NCBI RefSeq assembly: GCF_040640215.1
Contig: NZ_JBFABG010000001.1
Coordinates: 248,001 to 312,000 of the forward strand
Reading direction: 5' to 3'
Source of the DNA: Actinosynnema sp040640215
Lineage (GTDB): Bacteria; Actinomycetota; Actinomycetes; Mycobacteriales; Pseudonocardiaceae
Length of the DNA: 64,000 bases
Both the position numbers and the translations under genes were made by a program. This document shows, in pieces, positions 26,660 to 33,945 of this stretch; the stretch's first letter is position 1, and every line of letters starts with the position of its first letter. The notes beneath the pieces were generated by a model that was not told where the DNA came from, searched no databases, and was given only the letters and a program-made list of their open reading frames with translations.

Positions 26660-28159
26660 ATGGGTAGCAAGGTGTCCAGTCGGACGTTCACCAGGGAAGA
26701 CCGCCAGCGCTACCGCGAGCGGGTCCAGCGGTGCCTGGACGCCCTGGGGACGATGCTGGCCGAGGGCAGCTTCTCCTTCCCCCGCCAGCAGATGGGGCTG
26801 GAGATCGAGCTGAACCTGGTCGACGACGACTGCCGGCCCGCGATGGCCAACGCCGAGGTGCTGGAGAAGATCGGCGACCCGTCGTTCACGCTGGAACTGG
26901 GGCAGCACAACCTGGAGGTCAACGTCCCGCCCCGGGAACTGGCCGGGGACGAGACGCTGGACCTGGAGAAGGAGCTGCGCGAAACCCTGTCGTCGGCGGA
27001 CGACAAGGCGCACGACGCCGGCGCGTCGATCGTGATGATCGGGGTGCTGCCCACGTTGCGGCACGAGCACTTCGACCGGCGGTGGCTGTCCCACTCCCCG
27101 CGCTACGGCCTGCTCAACGACCAGATCTTCGCCGAGCGGGGCGAGGAGACGGTGCTGTCGATGGAGGGCTCGCCGATGCCCGACTCGTCCGCCGAGAAGT
27201 TGTTGAGCTACGCGGAATCCATCGTCCCCGAAGCGGCCTGCACGTCGGTCCAGCTCCACCTCCAGGTCGCGCCGGACGACTTCGCGGCGCACTGGAACGC
27301 GGCCCAGGCGCTGGCCGGGGTGCAGGTGGCGATCGCGGCCAACTCGCCGTTCCTGCTGGGGCGGGCGCTGTGGCACGAGACGCGGATTCCGCTGTTCCTC
27401 CAGGCCACCGACACGCGGACGGTCGAACTGCGCAACCAGGGCGTCCGGCCCCGGGTGTGGTTCGGGGAGCGGTGGATCACCTCGATCTTCGACCTGTTCG
27501 AGGAGAACGTGCGGTACTTCCCCGCGCTGTTGCCGGAGACCGGCGACGAGGACCCGTTGGACGTGCTGGGCGCGGGCGGCACCCCGTCGTTGACCGAACT
27601 GCGGCTGCACAACGGAACCGTGTGGCGGTGGAACCGGCCGGTCTACGACGTGGTGGACGGCGTGCCCCACCTGCGGGTGGAGAACCGGGTGCTGCCGGCG
27701 GGCCCGACGGTGCTGGACACGATGGCCAACGCGGCGTTCTTCTACGGGGCCCAGCGGGCGTTGACCACGATGGAACGTCCGCTGTGGACCCAGATGTCGT
27801 TCCACGCGGCGGAGGAGAACCTCTACGCCGGCTCGCGGCACGGGATGGGCGCGCAGCTCTACTGGCCCGGGATCGGGTGGGTGCCGCCGGACGAGCTGGT
27901 GCTCCGCCGCCTGCTGCCGCTGGCCCACGAGGGGTTGCGGGCGTGCGGTGTCTCCGATCCCGCCCGGGAGCGGTACCTCGGGGTGATCGAGGCCCGGTGC
28001 CTGTCCCGGCGCACCGGATCGCAGTGGCAGCGGGACACGGTGGTGGCGCTGGAGGCTCGCGGTGCTTCGCGGGAGGACGCGTTGAGCGCGATGTTGGCCC
28101 GGTACGTGGAGCTGATGCACGGCGGTGAGCCGGTGCACACGTGGCCGGTGGAGGGATAG
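26660..28159 (+). CDS. GCS2-family glutamate-cysteine ligase-like protein
   Basis: The 499-residue product belongs to the carboxylate-amine ligase group (GCS2, PF04107-like). The metal/ATP-binding start MGLEIELNLVD (about 40-50) and the SVQLHLQVAPDDF and RVENRVLPAGPTVLD segments are in the right order. Actinobacteria of this type use mycothiol rather than glutathione, so true gamma-glutamylcysteine synthesis is doubtful; amide or peptide-like bond formation on another substrate is possible. The ATG at 26660 follows GGAGG. A palindromic operator-like site lies upstream and an 18-bp terminator stem downstream. Confidence 0.88.
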   Translation: MGSKVSSRTFTREDRQRYRERVQRCLDALGTMLAEGSFSFPRQQMGLEIELNLVDDDCRPAMANAEVLEKIGDPSFTLELGQHNLEVNVPPRELAGDETLDLEKELRETLSSADDKAHDAGASIVMIGVLPTLRHEHFDRRWLSHSPRYGLLNDQIFAERGEETVLSMEGSPMPDSSAEKLLSYAESIVPEAACTSVQLHLQVAPDDFAAHWNAAQALAGVQVAIAANSPFLLGRALWHETRIPLFLQATDTRTVELRNQGVRPRVWFGERWITSIFDLFEENVRYFPALLPETGDEDPLDVLGAGGTPSLTELRLHNGTVWRWNRPVYDVVDGVPHLRVENRVLPAGPTVLDTMANAAFFYGAQRALTTMERPLWTQMSFHAAEENLYAGSRHGMGAQLYWPGIGWVPPDELVLRRLLPLAHEGLRACGVSDPARERYLGVIEARCLSRRTGSQWQRDTVVALEARGASREDALSAMLARYVELMHGGEPVHTWPVEG

Positions 28160-28184
28160 CGATTCGCCGGTAATGCGGTGGATC

Positions 28185-28254
28185 GTCGGGTCATCCCCGT
28201 ACGGGCCGGTCGGCGACGACCACGGCGGTGTCGTACGGGGATGACCCGACTTTT
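28185..28254 (+). terminator. Long-stem bidirectional terminator
   Basis: Perfect 18-base arms (28185-28202 and 28233-28250, core GGGTCATCCCCGTAC) enclose a 30-base GC-rich loop and are followed by TTTT. It separates the ligase gene from the convergent small gene at 28283. Confidence 0.75.
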
Positions 28255-28282
28255 CAGGTGCTGTTGTGCGGTGCTGTTCGCG

Positions 28283-28693
28283 TCAGCGTCTGCGGCCGGA
28301 TTTCAAGGGTGCCACGTCCGCTCCGTCGTGGGAGCTGCGGCATTCTTCCGGGGTTACCGCTTCCACCGCGAGGGTGAGCATTCCCTTGACGCCGGTGTAG
28401 ATGGATTCACCGGCCGAGGCCAGGGAGGTGTGCACCCGGTTCGAGTCGGAGAAGTCGCGCTCGTCCTTGCTGCGCTTCTTGCCCGCTTCTTCGGGTTTCG
28501 TGGCGCTGCGGAGGTTGATCTCCAGCCACGCGGCCACCTCCGCCGGGGTGGTCAGGACCTCTTCCGGGGTGCGTTCCAGGCGCTCCTGCCTTGGCGAGGC
28601 GTGGTCCAGGGACGTGTGTTCGACGTAGGCGTGCCAGTGCGTGTTGCGCAGTGACCACGTCTGCTCGACCGGCCAGTCCTCCTCGGTGCCCAT
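28283..28693 (-). CDS. Conserved hypothetical protein
   Basis: The 136-residue soluble product begins MGTEEDWPVEQTWSLRNTHWHAYVEHTSL and ends in a basic tail. It is charged, with no membrane segment and no recognised domain. The defined ATG, good codon bias and its place next to a terminator support a real gene. Function is unknown. Confidence 0.6.
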   Translation of the reverse strand: MGTEEDWPVEQTWSLRNTHWHAYVEHTSLDHASPRQERLERTPEEVLTTPAEVAAWLEINLRSATKPEEAGKKRSKDERDFSDSNRVHTSLASAGESIYTGVKGMLTLAVEAVTPEECRSSHDGADVAPLKSGRRR

Positions 28694-29211
28694 GGGGTCA
28701 TCTTGCCAGGGTCCGCACGTCCGGCGGGGGGTCTACCCCCACCGCGTCGGCCGTTCTCCCGGTGATCGCCCGCCCAGGGGGTGGCCGGACCCGGGAGAGC
28801 GGGGTTTCCAGTCCGCTGTGGACGCCTGGGCGGTCCTTCGACCCGGCGTCGCGGCGGACGCCCGCTCTCGCCCGCTCGCGGATGGCCGAACTCGTCGCGG
28901 GTCCGCACGCGCGTTCGGCGAAGTCGGCCGCGCCGGTCCGTCCCGCCAGGTGGTCGTGGAGCGACTCTCCCGGGTGGACGGAGGCGGTCGCGGTGCCCTC
29001 GTGGGGTGCGGGTTCCCCCGAACGGGGTGGATCTGCGCACGCCGTCGGCGCTCCCGAACTGTGCGGTGACCTGCGGGGACAGCGAATCCACCGCTATGAG
29101 CACGGTCCTCGGAGCGAACGCCGGGGACGCCTTGTGAACGGTCGGCGCGGGCGCATTCCCGATCGTGGGAAAAAAACTTGTGATCACCACCCCGGTTTCG
29201 GGCCGGGGCTA
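28694..29211. other. Intergenic region upstream of superoxide dismutase
   Basis: About 518 bases without a supportable gene. Several frames are open on both strands, but they have no family content. Close to the right end is an eight-base A-run (29169-29176) followed by the superoxide dismutase control region. Confidence 0.5.
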
Positions 29212-29245
29212 TTGCAAGTAGATTGCACGTACTTGAGCGTTGCAA
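29212..29245. promoter_or_regulatory. Nur-like nickel box, TTGCAA-N5-TTGCAC
   Basis: TTGCAA (29212-29217), five bases, then TTGCAC (29223-29228) matches, with one mismatch, the Streptomyces Nur box TTGCAA-N5-TTGCAA as I recall it. A third TTGCAA lies at 29240-29245 and an inverted CAAGTA/TACTTG pair spans 29215-29235. The site ends 13 bases before the superoxide dismutase ATG, so bound repressor would cover the promoter or start. Confidence 0.65.
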
Positions 29246-29258
29246 CGAGGGGATAGTC

Positions 29259-29888
29259 ATGGCCCAGTACGTGCTGCCGGATCTCGACTACGACTACGCC
29301 GCTCTCGAACCGGCGATCATCGGTGAGATCAACGAGCTGCACCACAGCAAGCACCACGCCGCCTACGTCAAGGGTGCCAACGACACGATCGACCAGATCG
29401 CCGAGGCGCGCGACAAGGACTCCTTCGGCTCGATCGTGGGCCTGGAGACGACGTTGGCGTTCCACCTGGCCGGCCACGCGCTGCACCAGGTGTGGTGGAA
29501 GAACCTGTCGCCCAACGGCGGCGACAAGCCCGTCGGCGAGCTCGCGGCGGCCGTGGACGAGCACTTCGGCTCGTTCGACAAGCTGCGCGCGCAGCTCGGT
29601 GCCGCCGCGTCGACCATCCAGGGCTCCGGGTGGGGCATCCTCGCGTGGGAGCCGGTCGGTCAGCGGCTGATCACCCAGCAGCTCAAGGACCACCACTCGA
29701 ACCTGTCGATCGCGACCACGCCGCTGCTGGTGTTCGACATCTGGGAGCACGCGTACTACCTCCAGTACCGCAACCTCAAGGCGGACTACATCTCCGCCCT
29801 GTGGAACGTCGTGAACTGGGATGACGTGAACGCGCGCTTCGAGGCCGCCCGCGCCGGCCAGAACGGGCTCCTGCTGCCCGCGCAGTAG
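29259..29888 (+). CDS. sodA: Superoxide dismutase, Fe/Mn type
   Basis: It dismutates superoxide to peroxide and oxygen. The 209-residue protein has all four metal ligands: His28 (ELHHSKHH), His76 (AGHALH), Asp160 and His164 (FDIWEHAYYLQY), plus second-shell Tyr36. His145 in KDHHSN corresponds to the His found in M. tuberculosis SodA, which uses iron, so iron is favoured. No signal peptide is present. A Nur-like box overlaps the promoter, as for Streptomyces sodF, which is repressed by nickel. GAGGGG precedes the ATG at 29259. A strong hairpin follows. Confidence 0.95.
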   Translation: MAQYVLPDLDYDYAALEPAIIGEINELHHSKHHAAYVKGANDTIDQIAEARDKDSFGSIVGLETTLAFHLAGHALHQVWWKNLSPNGGDKPVGELAAAVDEHFGSFDKLRAQLGAAASTIQGSGWGILAWEPVGQRLITQQLKDHHSNLSIATTPLLVFDIWEHAYYLQYRNLKADYISALWNVVNWDDVNARFEAARAGQNGLLLPAQ

Positions 29889-29954
29889 TCCCGCGCAGTA
29901 GTCCCGCTCCGGGAGTGCGGCGGTGGGACGCTCCGACGACCTCACCGCCGGTAC

Positions 29955-30002
29955 GACGAGGCCCCGCCACCCGGCGGTACGACCGGGAGGCGGGGCCTCG
30001 TC
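29955..30002 (+). terminator. Terminator hairpin after superoxide dismutase
   Basis: Perfect 14-base arms GACGAGGCCCCGCC (29955-29968) and GGCGGGGCCTCGTC (29989-30002) enclose a loop that can itself form a small GC hairpin. It lies between convergent genes. Confidence 0.75.
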
Positions 30003-30045
30003 TGTTCCCGAACTGACTGCCGCTCCCACCACGAAGCGACGAGAC

Positions 30046-30064
30046 TTAGGTTAGCCTAACTTCG
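30046..30064. promoter_or_regulatory. IdeR/DtxR-like iron box, orphan position
   Basis: TTAGGTTAGCCTAACTTCG matches the 19-base IdeR/DmdR iron-box consensus (TTAGGTTAGSCTAACCTAA) at about 16 of 19 positions, including the entire first 15 bases. It lies between the superoxide dismutase terminator and the 3' end of the convergent MFS gene, with no annotated start on either side. Confidence 0.7.
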
Positions 30065-30147
30065 CTTCCAGGGGAAGTCCGACCTGCCGAATCTCGCGCC
30101 GTCGACCGTTTCCGCAGTTCGGAGGCCCGAGCGGCCGGTCGGAGTCG

Positions 30148-31473
30148 CTAGGGTCGGACGCGGCGGCGCAGGCCGAAGCGGTGGGTGGGGAGGGTCAGGC
30201 CGCCCCGCCTGGCCAGGACCAGCCCGCCCACGACGGCCGCCAGGATGGACACGACACCGCCCGCCACGAGGGGGGCGCGGGCCGTGAAGTGCTCGGCCAG
30301 CCAGCCCATGACGGGGCCGCCCACCGGGTTCCCGCCCAGGAACACCAGCATGTACAGGCCCATCACCCGGCCCCGCATGTCCGGGCTGACGGCCAGTTGC
30401 ACGGTGGCGTTGGCGGTGGTCGTGAAGGTCATCATGGCGATGCCCACCGGGATCAGGACCACGCCCACGAGCAGCAGCGAGGGCATCAGGCCGGCCGCGA
30501 TCTCCAGGACGCCGAACGCCAGCGCGCCCAGGATGAGCAGGCGCAACCTGGGTTTGCCCTTGGCGCTGCGGCGGGCGGCCAGGGTCGCGCCGGCCAGGGT
30601 GCCCACCGCGAGCATGGTGGACAGCAGGCCGTAGGCGCTCGCGTCGCCGCCGAAGGTGTTGCGGGCGATCACCGCCAGGGTCACGTAGAAGTTCAGGCCG
30701 AACGTGCTGATGAAGAAGACCAGGCAGAGGAGGATCACCAGGTCCGGCCGGCCCCGCACGTAGCGCAGGCCCTCGCGCAACTGGCCCTTCTCGCGGGGCA
30801 CCGGGTCGCCCCGGTGCAGCTCCGCCGGGTTCATCAGCAGCAGGCCCGCGATCACGCCGATGAAGCTGACCGCGTTGATCAGGAACACCCAGCCGGTGCC
30901 CACGAAGATGATCAGCCCGCCGGCCACCGCCGGGCCGACCATGCGGGCCAGGTTGAACGTCATCGAGTTGAGCGCCACGGCGTTGGTGAGCTGGTCCCGG
31001 CCGACCATCTCGACCACGAACGACTGGCGGACCGGGGTCTCCACCGCCGACACCGCGCCCAGCAGGAGGCACAGGAGGTAGACGTGCCACAGCTCGGCCA
31101 CGCCGGTGACGTCCAGGACGCCCAGCACCAGGGCGCACAGGCCCAGCCCGGTTTCCAGGAACAGCAGCAGCCTGCGCTTGTCCAGGCGGTCCGCGAGGAC
31201 GCCCGCCCAGAGGGACAGGAAGAGGGTGGGTGCGAACTGGAGGGCCGCGGCGATGCCCAGGGCGACCGGGGAGCCGTCGGACAGCTCCAGCACCAGCCAG
31301 TCCTGCGCGACCCGCTGCATCCACAGGCCCACCAGGGACACGACCTGGCCGGACGCGTAGAGGCGGTAGTTGCGCACGCGCAGCGAGCCGAACATCCGGC
31401 GCTTGGCCGGCGGGGGTGGCGCTGCGCCGCGATCGGTCCGATCGGTCTCCGCACCACCCGCGTACGCCGGCAC
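30148..31473 (-). CDS. MFS transporter (MFS_3/EntS-like)
   Basis: The 441-residue product has 12 predicted membrane segments and the MFS_3 entry FGSLRVRNYRLYASGQVVSLVG, as in enterobactin exporter EntS and related efflux proteins (quoted here only in part: RVRNYRLYASGQVVSLVG). The motif-A loop is GVLADRLDKRRLL. The GTG at 31473 lies three bases beyond the MarR stop, so the genes form one operon. MarR control suggests drug or aromatic-acid efflux; an iron box beyond its 3' end makes siderophore export worth considering, but the box is on the wrong side to be its promoter. Confidence 0.92.
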   Translation of the reverse strand: MPAYAGGAETDRTDRGAAPPPPAKRRMFGSLRVRNYRLYASGQVVSLVGLWMQRVAQDWLVLELSDGSPVALGIAAALQFAPTLFLSLWAGVLADRLDKRRLLLFLETGLGLCALVLGVLDVTGVAELWHVYLLCLLLGAVSAVETPVRQSFVVEMVGRDQLTNAVALNSMTFNLARMVGPAVAGGLIIFVGTGWVFLINAVSFIGVIAGLLLMNPAELHRGDPVPREKGQLREGLRYVRGRPDLVILLCLVFFISTFGLNFYVTLAVIARNTFGGDASAYGLLSTMLAVGTLAGATLAARRSAKGKPRLRLLILGALAFGVLEIAAGLMPSLLLVGVVLIPVGIAMMTFTTTANATVQLAVSPDMRGRVMGLYMLVFLGGNPVGGPVMGWLAEHFTARAPLVAGGVVSILAAVVGGLVLARRGGLTLPTHRFGLRRRVRP

Positions 31474-31476
31474 CCG

Positions 31477-31908
31477 CTACTGCCCCGCCATCCTGTCGAT
31501 GATCTCGGCGGCGCGCGAGAGCACGCCCCGTTCCTCCGGTGTCAGCTCGGCCAGCCGCTTGTCCAGCCACGCCTCGCGGGCCGACACCTCGTCGTTGATG
31601 TACCCCATGCCCGACTCGCTCAACTCCACGATGGCCTGCCGGCCGTCGGTGGGGTGCGGTCGCCGGGTCGCGAAGCCGTACTCCTCCAGCGCCGCGATCA
31701 CCCTCGTCATCGACGGGGGCTGGACGCCTTCCTTCGCGGCCAGCTCGCCCGGCGTCAGCGGTCCGCTCTTGTGCAGGGTGGACAGCGCGGACACCTGGGT
31801 GAGCGAGATCGCGGAGTTGATCCGCTGGGCGCGCAGCCTGCGCGTGAGCCGGACCACGGCCAGCCTCAGCCGGCTCGCCAGCCCTTCCTCCGCGTCGACT
31901 TCCGCCAC
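31477..31908 (-). CDS. MarR-family transcriptional regulator
   Basis: The 143-residue winged-helix regulator has DNA-binding helices at about 50-90 (LTPGELAAKEGVQPPSMTRVI) and the wing ATRRPHPTDGRQAIV. It is in an operon with an MFS exporter and probably controls it. I chose the GTG at 31908 (VAEVDAEEGLASRLRLAV); a second GTG at 31926 is possible. The sequence TATGCT, eight bases before the GTG, resembles a -10 element, so the message may be leaderless. The mycobacterial counterpart (Rv0880, from memory) has the same size. Confidence 0.9.
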   Translation of the reverse strand: MAEVDAEEGLASRLRLAVVRLTRRLRAQRINSAISLTQVSALSTLHKSGPLTPGELAAKEGVQPPSMTRVIAALEEYGFATRRPHPTDGRQAIVELSESGMGYINDEVSAREAWLDKRLAELTPEERGVLSRAAEIIDRMAGQ

Positions 31909-31957
31909 GTAGTTAGCATACCTCACGATCTCGCACCCGTCGTGGACCCCCGCCCGG

Positions 31958-33403
31958 TCAGCTCCCCAGGGCCGCCTGGATGGGCCCGATGGCGAAGTAG
32001 ACGACGAACGCCGAGGCCACCACCCACATCAGTGGGTGCACCTCGCGGGCGCGCCCGGTCATCGCCCGCAACAGCACGTAGCTCACGAAACCCGCGCCGA
32101 TCCCGTTGGCGATCGAGTAGGTGAACGGCATGACCACGATCGTCAGGAACGCGGGCAGCGCCACCGCGAAGTCGCCGAAGTCGATCTCCCTGACCTGGGA
32201 GATCATCAGCGCGCCGACGATCACCAACACCGGGGCCGCCGCCTCGACCGGGACGACCGCGTACAGCGGCGTCAGGAACATCGCGGCCAGGAACAGCAGG
32301 CCGGTCACGACGTTGGCCAGCCCGGTCCGCGCGCCCTCCGCGATCCCCGCCGCCGACTCGACGAACACCGTGCTGGACGAGGAGGACGACACCCCGCCCG
32401 CGACCGCGCCGACGCCGTCCACGAACAGCGCCCTGCTCACGCCCGGCAACTGCCCGTCCTGGCCGATCAGGCCCGCTTCCTTGCCGAGCCCGGTCATCGT
32501 GCCGACGGTGTCGAAGAAGTCCGTGAGGACCAGCGTGAACACCACGAGCGCGGCGGTCAGCGCCGGCACCCGGGTCCACGCGCCGAACGACACCTCGCCC
32601 AGCAGCGACAGGTCCGGCAGCCCGAGCACCTGCTCCGGCAGGGCGGGGTAGCCGAGGTTCCAGCCCCTCGGGTCCACGCCCCGCGACGGCCCGGCCCCGA
32701 CCAGCGCCTCGATCGCGATGGACAGCACGGTCGCGCCGAGCACGCCGATCAGGATCGCGCCCTTCACCCGGCGCGCCACCAGGATGCCGGTGACCACCAG
32801 CCCGACCACGAACACCAGCGTCGGCCAGGACGCGATCGACCCGTTGATGCCCAGGCCGACCGGGACGGTCGTGCCGGCGGCGTCCGGGACCCGCCGCACG
32901 AACCCGGCGTCGACCAGGCCGATGAAGCAGATGAACAGCCCGATGCCGACCGCGATCGCCGCCTTGAGCTCCTTCGGCACCGCGTTGAACACCGCCGTGC
33001 GCACGCCCGTGACGACGAGCAGGAGGACGACCAGGCCGTTCACCACGACCAGGCCCATGGCCTCCGGCCAGGTCATCTTCGGCACGATCGAGACGGCCAC
33101 GAACGAGTTGATGCCCAGGCCGGTGGCCAGCGCGAACGGGTAGTTGGCGACGAGTCCGAACAGGATGGTCATCACCCCCGCGCACAGCGCGGTGACGGCG
33201 GCGACCTGCGACACGGGCAGGATCGCGCCGAGGACGTCCTTCTTCGCCGACGGGTCGTCCGCCGCGAAGCTGCCCAGGATGAGCGGGTTCAGCACGACGA
33301 TGTAGGCCATCGTCACGAACGTGACCACGCCGCCGCGCACCTCGCGCCCGACCGTGGAGCCGCGTTCGGAGATCTTGAAGTAACCGTCGAGCCCGGTGGC
33401 CAT
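31958..33403 (-). CDS. NCS2/AzgA-type purine permease
   Basis: The 481-residue protein resembles adenine/guanine/hypoxanthine permeases of the AzgA group, with the N-terminal FKISERGSTVGREVRGGVVTF, the FALATGLGINSF substrate segment, and the LVLTDFFDTVGTMTGLGKEAG signature near residue 285. About 12-14 membrane segments are predicted. It should import purine bases by proton symport. The ATG at 33403 follows AAGGGGAG. It diverges from the small DUF2530 gene. Confidence 0.93.
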   Translation of the reverse strand: MATGLDGYFKISERGSTVGREVRGGVVTFVTMAYIVVLNPLILGSFAADDPSAKKDVLGAILPVSQVAAVTALCAGVMTILFGLVANYPFALATGLGINSFVAVSIVPKMTWPEAMGLVVVNGLVVLLLVVTGVRTAVFNAVPKELKAAIAVGIGLFICFIGLVDAGFVRRVPDAAGTTVPVGLGINGSIASWPTLVFVVGLVVTGILVARRVKGAILIGVLGATVLSIAIEALVGAGPSRGVDPRGWNLGYPALPEQVLGLPDLSLLGEVSFGAWTRVPALTAALVVFTLVLTDFFDTVGTMTGLGKEAGLIGQDGQLPGVSRALFVDGVGAVAGGVSSSSSSTVFVESAAGIAEGARTGLANVVTGLLFLAAMFLTPLYAVVPVEAAAPVLVIVGALMISQVREIDFGDFAVALPAFLTIVVMPFTYSIANGIGAGFVSYVLLRAMTGRAREVHPLMWVVASAFVVYFAIGPIQAALGS

Positions 33404-33481
33404 GCCGTGCTCCCCTTCCCGTGGGTGTTCCGCCGGGGCGAGCGTGCCGCACCCGTGTTTCCGGCGGGTAGCCTGCCCGAC

Positions 33482-33745
33482 GTGGCCGAACAGACCCAAT
33501 CGCCGCCCGCCCCGCCCGCGCTGCCGGCGCGCCTGGCCGACCCGGTGCCCGCGATCGCGGCGGGGACCGCGCTGTGGTTCCTCGTCTTCCTGGTGGTGCT
33601 GGTGTTCTTCCGGGAGCAGACGACGCTGCTGTGGACCTGCCTGTCCGGGGGCGTGCTGGGGTTCATCGGCTACGGCGTCTTCCGGTGGCAGCGATCGGCG
33701 GCCCGGAGGGGTTCGCGCACCGCCCAGCAGGGGCTGGTCGACTAG
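33482..33745 (+). CDS. DUF2530 membrane protein
   Basis: The 87-residue product has two membrane segments (about 25-43 and 51-67) followed by a basic tail, and matches the actinobacterial DUF2530 type, whose mycobacterial member (Rv0879c, from memory) is next to the same MarR gene. The GTG at 33482 has no ribosome binding site; TAGCCT, eight bases upstream, may be a -10 element for a leaderless transcript. Function is unknown. Confidence 0.8.
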   Translation: MAEQTQSPPAPPALPARLADPVPAIAAGTALWFLVFLVVLVFFREQTTLLWTCLSGGVLGFIGYGVFRWQRSAARRGSRTAQQGLVD

Positions 33746-33945
33746 CCGGTGGACGACGGCCCACGCGCGGGTGACCGGGTCCACGACCACGGGCCGTCCC
33801 GATCGCGGTCAGCGCGCCGGTGATCTTCGCGCGGCCCGCCGACCGCCGGCTGGTCGACGGGACCTCGGGGGCGGTGCCCGTCTCCGAGGTCCCGTCGGCC
33901 ATGCGCGGTCCTGGAGCGCCGGCGCGGCGGTGCGGTACCGCCGGT

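Noticed and set aside
28438..28450. T-loop-like GGTTCGAGTC as a tRNA hint
   Set aside because: It lies inside a coding gene and no cloverleaf can be drawn around it.
28552..29256. Several 120-220 codon frames upstream of superoxide dismutase
   Set aside because: They conflict with each other on both strands, have no ribosome binding sites and show no domain.
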